From positions 1 through 64,000 of the forward strand of contig JAFEBL010000028.1 of the NCBI GenBank assembly GCA_018242665.1: DNA of 64,000 nt. The letters run 5' to 3'. The number at the start of each line of letters is the position of its first letter. The first letter of the stretch is position 1. This document shows, piece after piece, positions 1-9,400 of the stretch. A model generated the notes under the pieces. That model made no database searches, was not told the origin of the DNA, and saw only the letters and a program-made list of their open reading frames with translations. The translations under genes were made by a program, and so were the position numbers. Source of the stretch: Nitrospira sp. (GTDB lineage Bacteria > Nitrospirota > Nitrospiria > Nitrospirales > Nitrospiraceae).

Positions 1-94
1 GTGTCTCGCCGTGGTGTCTTGGTGGTCATGCGGCCCTCCGATTTCATCCTGTTCCTCCTTATTCAGGTGTTTGTGATATCGGGGGAAGGTCAAT

Positions 95-484
95 GTGGCA
101 TTTATGCGACGACCATTCGGCGTGATGTTGATGGCCTTCTTGGCGCTCTTGCAATGCGTCCTACTGTTCGTTTTCTCCCGACTCCAATTCAATATTGATG
201 CTGCTGGACCGGGATGGTTCTTGTTTCCGTTGGTAAGACTAATATTTGCTTACGCTCGCGAAGGCGGTATTTTTTTGACGGTAGGCTTCTACTTGGTATT
301 CGCATTCGCAATGGTGTTGGATAGAAGCTGGGCTTGGGCAGTGGGACTTGTTGCGGCATGTTTGAACCTGCTCGGCATCATCCCTTCCGTGCTTACTGGG
401 ACCGTTCCTGTTCGGATTATGGTGGTAGGCGCTTTTCCTTTGGCCCTACTGGTTTACTTATCTTTTCCCACCAGAGATTCGTAA
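95..484 (+). CDS. Small integral membrane protein of unknown function
   Basis: A 129-residue hydrophobic protein with about four predicted membrane helices: residues ~8-30, ~40-65, ~68-90 and ~95-122. The GTG start has a purine-rich GGGGGAAGG at 81-89, five bases upstream; an in-frame ATG at 104 would also serve. I do not recognise a family. It lies at the left edge of the window, so its upstream partner is unknown. The gene downstream is a response regulator in the same direction about 170 bp away, without overlap. Confidence 0.55.
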   Translation: MAFMRRPFGVMLMAFLALLQCVLLFVFSRLQFNIDAAGPGWFLFPLVRLIFAYAREGGIFLTVGFYLVFAFAMVLDRSWAWAVGLVAACLNLLGIIPSVLTGTVPVRIMVVGAFPLALLVYLSFPTRDS

Positions 485-652
485 TGGCCGGCGAGTATTT
501 GGTACGGATATTGTCGCGCTGTGGAGTCGGATGGGAGGTCCGTGTGAGGAGAAGCCGAAGATAGCCGTAGCCAAGGTGGCTCGAACGTGCTTATTCGGCA
601 CTCACAATACCTGATCCGCCGATGCGACTCTTGCGCCAATAGGAGGGACGTG

Positions 653-1303
653 ATGTATCGCCCCACAGTCATCATCGCCGATGACCATGCCATGGTTCGC
701 GCAGCGTTGCGGAAATTATTGGAGCAGTCCTGCGAAGTTGTGCAGGATGTTGGAGACGGCCTGGCTTTGGTGGAAGCTTCCATACGGCTGAAACCGGATA
801 TTATTTTGATCGACATTGCCATGCCATTGCTGAACGGACTTGAGGCCGGACGTGAGTTGAAGAGAAGGGTACCGAACGCGAAATTAATCTTTCTGACGGC
901 CACCCAGGATCCTGATGTTGCACGCGAGGCATTCCGCCTTGGTGCATCAGGGTACCTGAGCAAGAATAGTGCGGCGTCAGAGCTTCCTCAGGCTATTCAT
1001 TACGTGCTGTGCGGAAAATCCTATCTTACGCCTCTCATTAGCCAGAACAGAGAGGAGTTGTTTCGGGGGGAAGCCCGCAAGGATGACAGTTGCGATCATC
1101 TCACGTCGAGGCAAAAGGAGATACTGCAGCTTTTCGCAGAAGGCTTCACGATGAAGGAAGTGGCCGGGCTGCTCCATATCACCCCACGAACCGTAGCCTT
1201 TCATAAATATCGGTTGATGGAAGAATTCGGCCTCAAAAGCAATGCGAGTTTGATTCAATTTGCCATGAAGCGAATCCTCTTTTTCGCCTCCAATCCTCTT
1301 TGA
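653..1303 (+). CDS. NarL/FixJ-type response regulator, two-domain
   Basis: 216 residues. The N-terminal receiver domain (~1-120) has the acidic pair D10-D11, phospho-acceptor D54 in the IDIAMP motif, T82 and K104. A LuxR-type helix-turn-helix follows (~150-210), with the conserved LTSRQKEILQLFAEG opening. The ATG at 653 is preferred over upstream in-frame starts because AGGAGGG at 641-647 lies six bases before it. All receiver residues needed for phosphorylation are present, so this should be a functional phosphorelay output that binds DNA. No kinase gene adjoins it; the only histidine kinase in the window is about 49 kb away. It is convergent with the outer-membrane barrel gene. Confidence 0.9.
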   Translation: MYRPTVIIADDHAMVRAALRKLLEQSCEVVQDVGDGLALVEASIRLKPDIILIDIAMPLLNGLEAGRELKRRVPNAKLIFLTATQDPDVAREAFRLGASGYLSKNSAASELPQAIHYVLCGKSYLTPLISQNREELFRGEARKDDSCDHLTSRQKEILQLFAEGFTMKEVAGLLHITPRTVAFHKYRLMEEFGLKSNASLIQFAMKRILFFASNPL

Positions 1304-1584
1304 GAAATTGTCGTCGCGAGGGAAGGCTCCGTGGCCTCCACGACTCTCATGCTGGCGATGATTCTGACATGCGCCAAAGGAGTACTAGGGCTGCTGGAAC
1401 CGGATTTCCAGTGAGGTTAGCTTAATCACAATCATTCTGTACGCCATCGTCAAGGATTCTGTCGTGATAGGCATTGACCATGGGAGTAGGTTGTCACGTC
1501 GCATCCCGCTATCGTGCTTCCCCGGGAGGTCAGCGAGATCCTTGAGGCCATATCATTGTGATGAACCTGCGGATGCGCGGAGCA
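1304..1584. other. Convergent intergenic gap without a supported gene
   Basis: About 280 bp between two convergent genes. It holds only short hairpins, such as CTGGAA with TTCCAG at 1394-1411, and no T-tract that would make a clear terminator. Short overlapping reading frames here lack a ribosome binding site. Confidence 0.4.
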
Positions 1585-2589
1585 TCAAAACACCATTGTC
1601 AGCCCAACGCCGAAGTTCGTGTTTTTTACCTGTTCGTCCTCAAAGCTTTGCTTGCGGTTTGAGCGCTGGACACCGGCAAAAATTCTCGCAGCCTCCGTAA
1701 GGCGTCGTACAACAATCACTTCGCCTTGGTAGACGTTCTCATGGGCCCCCCGTCGCTCATCTCCCTCAAGGCCGGATGTCCAATTGTTCCTCTCATAGTG
1801 AAAAGCTGTCATCAGCGTCCACCTCTCGGTCAGTTCGATATCAATATCGAGCGACCCATAGTGGTTGACATACGAGACATCATCAGCAATTTCTGACTGT
1901 TTGCGCCCTTCGGCGAGCCCTCGTTCATAGTGGTAGCCCAACCCCAGCTTCACCTTCGGTAGTATTCTCCATTCGATATGTGGACCGACGGTCCAGAAGT
2001 CGGTGTTCCGTTGGGAAAAATTCTCATTGTAGCGGCGTAGCCCGAAACGAGCCAATAATCGGACTTCGAAATCGGGCGTGACGGTTCGCTCAAGTCTGGC
2101 CGACCAAATGTGACTGGTGAGGTCTTCGCTGGCCATCCGCCGCGTACCTGATCGGTGTTCTTCGTTGTCGCCAAGAAACTGATTCGGCGCGTAATAGTAG
2201 CGAAGGCGAACCCTCGTCTCGGGCGTGAATTCGTGGAGCCCTTGAATGCGGAGGCTTGCCTGATTGAAACGACTGTGGTCGGTGAAGATAAAACCTTGCC
2301 CGTAGATACCTACGGTCGTGGTCCCGTAGCCACTGGTGAGTGAGTGCGTCAGGTTCAGCTGGGGCTCAAAAATGACATCCGATCCCTTATTGGTTAGTCG
2401 CGTATCGATGGCCGGTTGGGTCGGATCTCCGTCACGGGATAGGCGCCTGGTGGCCGAAAACAGGCCGACGTCGTCCGTATAGATCAGAATTCCAGTGCTT
2501 TCTACTTCGATTGCCTCCGACACGCCATACGTGAGCAGCAATAAAACAATCATACAAGCTGAGGGAGAGATCAATCCCATGACGTTCAT
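1585..2589 (-). CDS. Putative outer-membrane beta-barrel protein
   Basis: 334 residues. An N-terminal signal peptide (~1-26, hydrophobic core IVLLLLTYGV, cleavage probably after SEA) is followed by alternating polar/aromatic strands such as VRLRYYYAP, KLGLGYHYERG and RWTLMTAFHYERN. The protein ends in phenylalanine (...GLTMVF), the typical C-terminal signal for barrel insertion by Bam. This pattern fits a 12-14-strand outer-membrane barrel of the uncharacterised type used in exopolysaccharide or porin-like roles. The substrate cannot be read from the sequence, and no polysaccharide genes adjoin it. It is transcribed convergently with the response regulator and divergently from the proA-like operon. 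Confidence 0.7.
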   Translation of the reverse strand: MNVMGLISPSACMIVLLLLTYGVSEAIEVESTGILIYTDDVGLFSATRRLSRDGDPTQPAIDTRLTNKGSDVIFEPQLNLTHSLTSGYGTTTVGIYGQGFIFTDHSRFNQASLRIQGLHEFTPETRVRLRYYYAPNQFLGDNEEHRSGTRRMASEDLTSHIWSARLERTVTPDFEVRLLARFGLRRYNENFSQRNTDFWTVGPHIEWRILPKVKLGLGYHYERGLAEGRKQSEIADDVSYVNHYGSLDIDIELTERWTLMTAFHYERNNWTSGLEGDERRGAHENVYQGEVIVVRRLTEAARIFAGVQRSNRKQSFEDEQVKNTNFGVGLTMVF

Positions 2590-2933
2590 AGGCTAAGGCA
2601 ATTGAGCCCACGATCTTGGTGTATGGACGGGATAGCAGTCCTGTAGCACGTCGACACGTTTACACACACTGGCAAATTTGACAGGTACCAAGGCTGCCGC
2701 CTCGACGCAGAGAAGGAAGTTCCGGCAGGGACCGAACGGACCATCACGTAAGAACGTTATTCCTTTGATACATGCGGCAGGTCTTCGCTAGCGCTTTGAC
2801 TCACAAAAAAATCGCATGGTATAGTCCGGCACGAAAACATAACTCGCTGTGATTCTGATGATGTGTCGAAGGCCTGAATGGCCTACGTGCACACTGAGTT
2901 ACCGCCATACCCGCTCACAACGTTGGGGACACC
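2590..2933. other. Divergent intergenic region upstream of the proA-like operon
   Basis: About 340 bp between the divergent barrel and proA-like genes. It contains the sigma-70-like promoter listed separately at 2796-2825. I see no RNA gene or additional reading frame in it. Confidence 0.5.
2796..2825 (+). promoter_or_regulatory. Sigma-70-type promoter for the proA-like operon
   Basis: TTGACT (2796-2801) and TATAGT (2820-2825) are separated by 18 bases. An A-rich spacer lies between them. Transcription would start near 2832, giving a leader of about 100 nucleotides before the ATG at 2934. Confidence 0.55.
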
Positions 2934-4298
2934 ATGGTTGAAGTTCCAGTTAAACTTTATCTTGATAAAGTATTGAAGACGGCACGCGAGGCGGTTCGCC
3001 CCACGTCATTGCTCACAGGGCCTGTCCGCGAAAAAGCCTTACGGGCCATGGCAGCCGCGATTGCTGAACGCGAAGAGGCGATCCTGGCTGCCAATGAGAC
3101 GGATGTGGATGCCGTCGGCAAATCCATGACGGGGTATGAAAACCGGGAGCGCGTGCGTGATGCGGTGGCGCGAATTCGTATGACGGCGGACGACGTCAAG
3201 GCTCTGGCGGATCGACTGCACTGTATCGCGGACTTGCCGGACCCGCTCGGCGACGTATTGGGTCGCCACGACGAACCGAATGGACTACAGGTCGGTCGGG
3301 TCCGCGTGCCGATCGGGCTGATCGGGATCATTTCGGAACTCTCACCGCTTGAAACCATCGAAGCCGTGGCGTTGTGTCTCAAATCAGGAAACGTCTGTGT
3401 GTTTCGTGGATCGCCCGATTGGACGCACACGCAGCAGATTATTGCCACTGGGCTGATCACAGCGATGACGGAGGCGGGCATTCCACGAGGCGCCTGCACT
3501 ATTATCGACCGGCCTGAGAAGGAGGCGGCGCTGGAGCTGATCAAGTCCGGGAAGGCGTTGGATGCCATCATTCCTCGCGGCGGCGCCGGCTTACGCAAGG
3601 TGGTGCAGGAACAGGCGCGGGTGCCGATTCTCTGTCACGACGGTGGAATCACGCACGTGTACATCGACGATGATGTCGAAATTCCACTGGCGCAAAACAT
3701 TGTCGTCAATTCCAAGGTGCAGAATCCCTCGGCGCCCAACTCCGTCGATACGCTCCTCGTCCATCAGGGGATCGCGCGTCCGCTGTTGTCGGCGTTGATT
3801 CTTCGATTGTTGGATGAGTTCAAGATCGATATCCACGGCTGCCCGAAAACCGTGTCTTTGATGGGACAGATGTTGATGACGGGGCATAAAGCCGTCAAAC
3901 CGGCACAGGAGAGTGATTGGAACCGCCAGTTTCAGGGACCAAGTATGGCGATTAAGATGGTCCCCGGGTTCGAAGACGCCCTCGCGCATATCGCTCAGCA
4001 TGGTCCCAGCCATACCTGTGTGATCGTCACCAAGTCGTACGAGTCTGCGATGCGCTTTACCCGCGAGGTCGATGCCGGTGCGGTTCTGGTCAATGCGTCC
4101 TCTCGGTTGAATGCAGGCGACAGCCTGGGGTTCGGCTCCGATATCGGTTTGAGTTCCGCCCGTCATCATGCGCGCGGACCGATCGGTCTCAACCAGCTGA
4201 CCTGCGAGAAGTATGTGGTGTTGGGCAGCGGACAACTCCGTCATCCACATCCCGTTCCCCTGGCCTACGAAGATGCCATCATGCTGAAACGGCCGTAA
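2934..4298 (+). CDS. ProA-like (gamma-glutamyl phosphate reductase family) protein lacking the catalytic cysteine
   Basis: 454 residues, full length for the aldehyde-dehydrogenase-fold family of glutamate-5-semialdehyde dehydrogenase (ProA, proline synthesis). Family landmarks are visible: ALCLKSGN (~160), HVYIDDD (~243-249), VNASSRLN (~384-391) and HARGPIGL near the C-terminus. At the active-site segment the family has STCN; this protein reads SAPN (residues 266-269), so proline 268 sits where the nucleophilic cysteine should be. The nucleotide-binding loop is also unusual (SELSPLETIEA instead of a YESRPNVT-like stretch). It cannot do normal thioester chemistry, so it is probably a paralogue with another role: binding, regulation, or a different acyl-phosphate or carboxylate substrate. 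It is the first gene of a probable operon; the methyltransferase follows after 38 bp. Confidence 0.85.
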   Translation: MVEVPVKLYLDKVLKTAREAVRPTSLLTGPVREKALRAMAAAIAEREEAILAANETDVDAVGKSMTGYENRERVRDAVARIRMTADDVKALADRLHCIADLPDPLGDVLGRHDEPNGLQVGRVRVPIGLIGIISELSPLETIEAVALCLKSGNVCVFRGSPDWTHTQQIIATGLITAMTEAGIPRGACTIIDRPEKEAALELIKSGKALDAIIPRGGAGLRKVVQEQARVPILCHDGGITHVYIDDDVEIPLAQNIVVNSKVQNPSAPNSVDTLLVHQGIARPLLSALILRLLDEFKIDIHGCPKTVSLMGQMLMTGHKAVKPAQESDWNRQFQGPSMAIKMVPGFEDALAHIAQHGPSHTCVIVTKSYESAMRFTREVDAGAVLVNASSRLNAGDSLGFGSDIGLSSARHHARGPIGLNQLTCEKYVVLGSGQLRHPHPVPLAYEDAIMLKRP

Positions 4299-4336
4299 GG
4301 CGTGAAGCATGACGCGTCTTTCGGGAAGAGGACTCT

Positions 4337-5563
4337 GTGCCGGGCGACACGAGTGACCAGATCCGAGCGTCGCTTCACGAGCACTTGGCCTGGTGGGGAC
4401 TGCGACACATCGAATCCGATGCCGCCTACTTTGCCTGGCAGCGGGAAGTCTTCACGCCCGATGAACTGACTACACTCCATCGGTCCATCGAAGCGAAACG
4501 CGCGGCGGCCAATGGCCCAGCTGCAGAAATCGCATTTTACGATCTGACGGCACAGCCTCGTTCCGTTCCCGCCCTCTATAGTCAACGTTACGAATATTAT
4601 CTTGAGGTTGGCGCACGGATTGCCGCTCAACTCTTGGGCGCGCAGACCATTCTTGACGCGGGTTGCGGCATCGGCCTCTTGACGACCTTCTATGCCAAGC
4701 AGTGTCCTGCCGCCACAATCGTCGGAATCGACCGTTCGCCTGCCTCCATTGCCCTCGCGCGACAGCAGGCGCAAGACTTGGGATTGAGCAATCTGCGCTT
4801 CGAATGTTTGGATCTGGATGGGCAGGAGCTGAGCGGTCACTATGATGTGATCCTCGCCACGCATACGCTGCTCCAGGCTGAAGAGGACCCGGGGCTTCCC
4901 AGTTGCAACTGGCAGGATTTCAACCGGGCCTTGGATGTTCGAGCTCAATCGGATTTTGAACAGCGGACCTTGGTGGGGCTCCGGTTGGATCGGCTTCGCA
5001 ACGTGCTGGCGGGGAATGGTCGCATGATCCTGTTTGAAAAGACCAGGCAACTTGCGCGGCGCGTTCCCTTTCAGCGGGCGTTGGCGGCCCGTGGCCTCGG
5101 GCTGCTCCTCCCGCCTGAACCGATCCGCTATCGTTCCATCGAAGAGGTGACCGACGACGGTCCTCTCTTTGTGACAGGTTTGGGTGGCGCCTCACATATC
5201 CTGCCGTGGGATGAGTCTCCTGATCCAGACGGTGCACCGCCACTTCATGTGGAACAGTTGCGGTTCGTTCGAGTAGATCCAGAGCAGCCGCTGTACGAAA
5301 ATCATGAGGCGTCTGCGCAGCAGGCTTGGCTGGATCTTCCCGCGAAACAGGTTGTGCATCAGGTGACCAGGAAAGAAGCCGATGGCCGGCAGTTGCATGT
5401 GGAATGGGGACGGGCAGGTGAGTTCGTCTACCTCTACTGCGCCAATACGTTCGATCAGCGCCAACTGGTCATCGTCGATCCGGCTCGGGCCACCATGGTG
5501 CAAACCTACTACCAGGAGATTACCGAATCTCAGCCGAATGGCGGGAGAGAAGCGGTGCGATGA
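4337..5563 (+). CDS. SAM-dependent methyltransferase, class I
   Basis: 408 residues. A Rossmann-type core covers ~90-190, with motif I ILDAGCGIGLLTTFYA (~100), an acidic motif II in VGIDRSPASIALARQQA, and DLDGQEL further on. The flanking N-terminal (~90 residues) and C-terminal (~200 residues) regions are not ones I recognise and may carry substrate specificity. The GTG at 4337 is preceded by GGAAGAGG. It overlaps the next gene by 4 bp (ATGA), so translation is probably coupled. Its place between a ProA-like and a nucleotidyltransferase-like protein suggests a shared small-molecule pathway, but the substrate is unknown. Confidence 0.75.
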   Translation: MPGDTSDQIRASLHEHLAWWGLRHIESDAAYFAWQREVFTPDELTTLHRSIEAKRAAANGPAAEIAFYDLTAQPRSVPALYSQRYEYYLEVGARIAAQLLGAQTILDAGCGIGLLTTFYAKQCPAATIVGIDRSPASIALARQQAQDLGLSNLRFECLDLDGQELSGHYDVILATHTLLQAEEDPGLPSCNWQDFNRALDVRAQSDFEQRTLVGLRLDRLRNVLAGNGRMILFEKTRQLARRVPFQRALAARGLGLLLPPEPIRYRSIEEVTDDGPLFVTGLGGASHILPWDESPDPDGAPPLHVEQLRFVRVDPEQPLYENHEASAQQAWLDLPAKQVVHQVTRKEADGRQLHVEWGRAGEFVYLYCANTFDQRQLVIVDPARATMVQTYYQEITESQPNGGREAVR

Positions 5564-6405
5564 GCTCGTCCATCAGGTCTACCCAACCGTCCACGAAGGA
5601 CTTTCCGGAAGTCGTCGGACTTATTCCGGCGGCCGGACAGGCCAAACGTCTGCAGCCGTTTCCTTGCAGCAAGGAAGTCTATCCAGTCGGCTTTGCGCTG
5701 GATGACAAGAGCGGGCAGCCGCGTCCGAAAGTGGCGGCGCAATACCTGCTGGAAAAATTCAGGGCGGCCGGCATCACGAAGGCCTTTCTCGTGATCAAAG
5801 ACGGCAAATGGGACATCCCCAACTATTTTCGAGAGGGCGACTTGGTCGGTCTATCGCTGGCCTATGTCGTGATCGCGGGATCGCTCGGACCGCCTGATAC
5901 GCTCGATCGTGCCTATCCATTCATCGAACAGAAGCGCGTGGCGTTTGGATTTCCGGATATTCTGTTTGGGCCCGACGATGCCTATGCCCGCTTGATCCAG
6001 CGGCAGGAGGACACGAGGGCGGACGTTGTGCTCGGGTTACATCTCATTGAGGACCCGGCCGTTTGGGATATGGTGGATTGTGACGAGGAAGGCCGCGTCC
6101 GTGCTCTCATCATGAAACCGGTTTCGACGACGCTCACCCACGGTTGGTGCTGCGCGGTCTGGACGCCACGGTTCTCGACATTTCTCCACGAATTTCTCCG
6201 AGCCGATGAGACCAAGCGGAACCTCAGCCGGCTTGCGACTACGGTCAACGATCCTGGCGGAGACTTGGCCGTGGGCATTGTGCTGCAGGCCGCGCTCAAG
6301 GCAGGGCTGGTGGTACAGAGTGTGAAGTTCCCCGGCGAGCGCTACCTCGACATCGGCACGCCGGAGAACTTGCTCAAGGCTGTGCGGGAGTTTCACGTGC
6401 CTTAG
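5560..6405 (+). CDS. Sugar-phosphate nucleotidyltransferase-like protein
   Basis: 281 residues, the size of RfbA/GalU-type enzymes that join a sugar 1-phosphate to a nucleotide. The N-terminus (~19-45) has GLIPAAGQAKRL followed by PCSKEVYPVG. This matches the nucleotide-binding loop in outline but deviates from GxGxRxxPxTxxxPK. FPDILFGPDDAY (~130-141) occupies the place of the metal-binding aspartate region, and the C-terminus has GERYLDIGTPENLLKA, usual for the family. The ATG overlaps the stop of the methyltransferase gene. The donor and acceptor are not predictable. It is the last gene of the three-gene unit and converges on the CHAT gene. Confidence 0.75.
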   Translation: MSSSIRSTQPSTKDFPEVVGLIPAAGQAKRLQPFPCSKEVYPVGFALDDKSGQPRPKVAAQYLLEKFRAAGITKAFLVIKDGKWDIPNYFREGDLVGLSLAYVVIAGSLGPPDTLDRAYPFIEQKRVAFGFPDILFGPDDAYARLIQRQEDTRADVVLGLHLIEDPAVWDMVDCDEEGRVRALIMKPVSTTLTHGWCCAVWTPRFSTFLHEFLRADETKRNLSRLATTVNDPGGDLAVGIVLQAALKAGLVVQSVKFPGERYLDIGTPENLLKAVREFHVP

Positions 6406-6421
6406 TCCTCACGCGCGTCAC

Positions 6422-9400
6422 TTAGGGATAGGCCGCAAGGATCTGTTCGGCGGCCTTCAGTCGAGCCCGCGCCTTCTTGTCCGTAAATTGTTTGCGGCAT
6501 CGTGCGCAGAACGTCAGATGGCCGGCAATCGACCGGATGTCCCGTTTGTCATTGTAAAAGAGCGGGCAATCGGCCGGCCTGACATGGCGTGGATGCGGCG
6601 GGATGCCTGCGACCACCGCCGCGGCGAGATGCGCCATCATCCGTTCAACGGTGAATTCCCTGTTCAATTGATCCAACAATCCGAAGGTTGAGGTCACGAT
6701 GAGCGGGTCACGCCGCCAGTAGTACAGATACCTGGTCCGCGCATCCCTCATCGGAAAGTTGATCATACAGATCAGCTGCTCGACGGCGAGTTCTGCCGGC
6801 TTCGTTTTGAGGCGCTCATATAGTGTTTCCGCCACGACGAATGCTTCGTGGTCATCTGTGTTCCGTCCCTTGGCCAGCCGCCAGGTTCCGATCGGCGCGG
6901 GAAACGAGACGGTTTCGAAGGCGTAGAGGGGTTGAACTTCGGTGAGGCGTTTGCAGATGTCGGGCAGATGGGGAATCATGCGATGCGCATTCCAGATGCC
7001 GATTCGCGTGCGATCCTCCACCGCGCGTCGTCGGCTGCGTACGGCTGCGCTTCTCGTCCGTTCGTAGTCTGCGGCCGTTCTCGGCAAGCAAAGTCGTTGT
7101 GCGGGATTGCGCGCAAACACCACCGGTACGGCCCAATCGATCGCTTCTCCGGAGATCGCATAGTTGACCGACACGCGCGCTTCGCGGGCGGCATCGCCGA
7201 TGGGATGTCCCATGGCCAGGGCCCAGTAAAAGTGGCGGGAGAAGGCGGTGGCGGACACATCCAACACCGGATATTGATTGGCGACCACGGCCGGCACGCC
7301 GCCGGCGATCAGCGCTTGCGCCACGCCGCGGCTGAAATCCTGTCGCCCGCCGCGGCCGGTTTCGCAGGCGTTCAGGCAGACCAGGCGTATCCCGCGTCGG
7401 CAGACGATCTGGCGAAGCGTCGAGGAATCCAATCGCTGTTCCCCGCCGTCTTGATTCTCGAAGATCAAGTATCCGCAGTCGGTCTGCTCGTTGTATTCTC
7501 CGTGGCCGATGAAGTGCAGCACGTCGATGGGGGAGGCCGCCGACTCCAGCGCCCGGTGCAACAATTCCGGCGTGGCGTCGAGCAGGAGTTCGACTTCGGC
7601 CAATCCCGCGTCGAGCAGACGGCGGAATCCGCTGCGGATGACATCGGCCTCTTCTTCCACGGACAGCGCGCCGAGGCCCAACGGCTGGGCGACCACGACG
7701 AGGATCCGCATGGTGGGGCGGGCCGGGATACGTTCTGCTGGAATGGCCGTCAGCACGTTGCGCGTGAAGTTGACTTCTTCCAACGCGAGAAAGGTGCATC
7801 GATCAGGATCGTAGATGAATTCCCACGATTGATCGGCGATCCAGCCGATGTCGGAGGTGAAAATCAGATTGAGTCGCTGGCTGACTTGTTCGGACCGCGC
7901 CGCGTCATACAGCCGGCGCACCTGTCCGGGAAAGAGGGCCATGAACAGCGCGCTGCCCATCTGCTGCAACTCGGCCTCATTGGGAAGCTGCGGATAGGCG
8001 GGATCTCCATTGATGCAGCCGTGAATATGCGCCTGTCCAGCCTTGATCCGGTCCCACTGCGTTGGTGCGTGATCGTGGCTCGATCGGTGGCCTGTGGCGG
8101 TGGCCTTGCCGGTTCCGCCGGTGTGCAGGTGTTCCATGACGCGGGCATTCCGGAATGTGGCGATGAGTTGTGCCTCTTCCGCGCCTTTCTTCGGAGCGAT
8201 CAAGGCAATGTGAAAGACATCATCCGGTTCCGGATAGGGCTCGAGCGTGGCGACAGTCGGATTCACCTGTGCCGCTGGAACCGTCGGCCTGGTTGATGGC
8301 TGTTCCTCGCGACGTGCTGTCGGCAGGCCGGCGGCCGGTGTCTTCGGGAGGACTGCGCTTCGCCGACGTCCTGAAGGGAGGTCGCGATCGCAGTCGATCG
8401 GGGCGATCGATTGCGATTCGCCGCGCAATGCGCGCACGAGAAAATCCACCGTGCCGGGATCCTGGAAGAAGTTCACATGGTTGACCGGCTGCTGCTGGGA
8501 CAGGTTGCCTCCCACTCCGAAACAGCCGATGCGGTTTCCGGGAATGGCGGGGGCGCCACCGGTGCCGGGATCCACTCTCCATCCGCCTTCAGTCGGGACG
8601 ACGAGATCGTTTGCGGTGGGGAAAAACAGATCTGCGCCCGCGTCGATGATCCGTTGAAGTACGCCCGCATCCGGTTCGAAATTCGCGACGAGAGCGGAAT
8701 AGGCCTGGCCGGGCGGGTTCGGAGCCGCCTGCAATGCCTGGATGATCTCGCCGTTGTTGTCCATGGAGGCCAGGCCAGGCAAACTGCCGACCAGGCGTCG
8801 GGCGATCCAGGACAGGGCCTCGCTCACGAATTCCACCCCGGTCGTGAAGGGGTTGTCAGGGAAGAGTTCCAGCACGTTGGACAGCCAGTTGGTGTATTGC
8901 GTCACATGGTCCGGCGACGCGAGCGGGGTTCCGCCGTTTGGGCTGGCCACCAGCACAGCGCGGCCCACCGCGAAACGATCCGCCAGCGCCCCGAATCGGT
9001 CGCGACGTTCGACGAGGTGCCGAAGGACCAATCCGCCGCGCGAATGCGTGATGACGTCGAAGGTGGTGGTGCGATCGGGCAAGGCCTCGAGCAGCATGCG
9101 CACGTTGTCTTCCGGCGTGCGGCTAAGAGTGAAGTGATCGAAGCCATAGATGCGGTTGCCGTAGACCTCTTGCAGTTCCTCGAACAGCGTGTGGCCGTTG
9201 CTGCCCTGCGTGTTGGCCAATCCTTTGAAGGCGGCGGCCGTACTGGAAAACGTCCCGTGAATGAACAGGAGATGGCGTCCGGTGGTGCTCAGGGTGTGGA
9301 GGTCGGCGGCAGGAAGCGCTGCGTTGCTGCCGAGCCCCTCCGGGGTGACAGCGAGCCACCCCTCCTGTCGGCCTTTCAATTTCCAGGTAGCCGTCTCCCA

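Noticed and set aside
2934-4298. Housekeeping proA annotation
   Set aside because: The catalytic cysteine is replaced by proline, so the name and the proline-pathway role are not justified.
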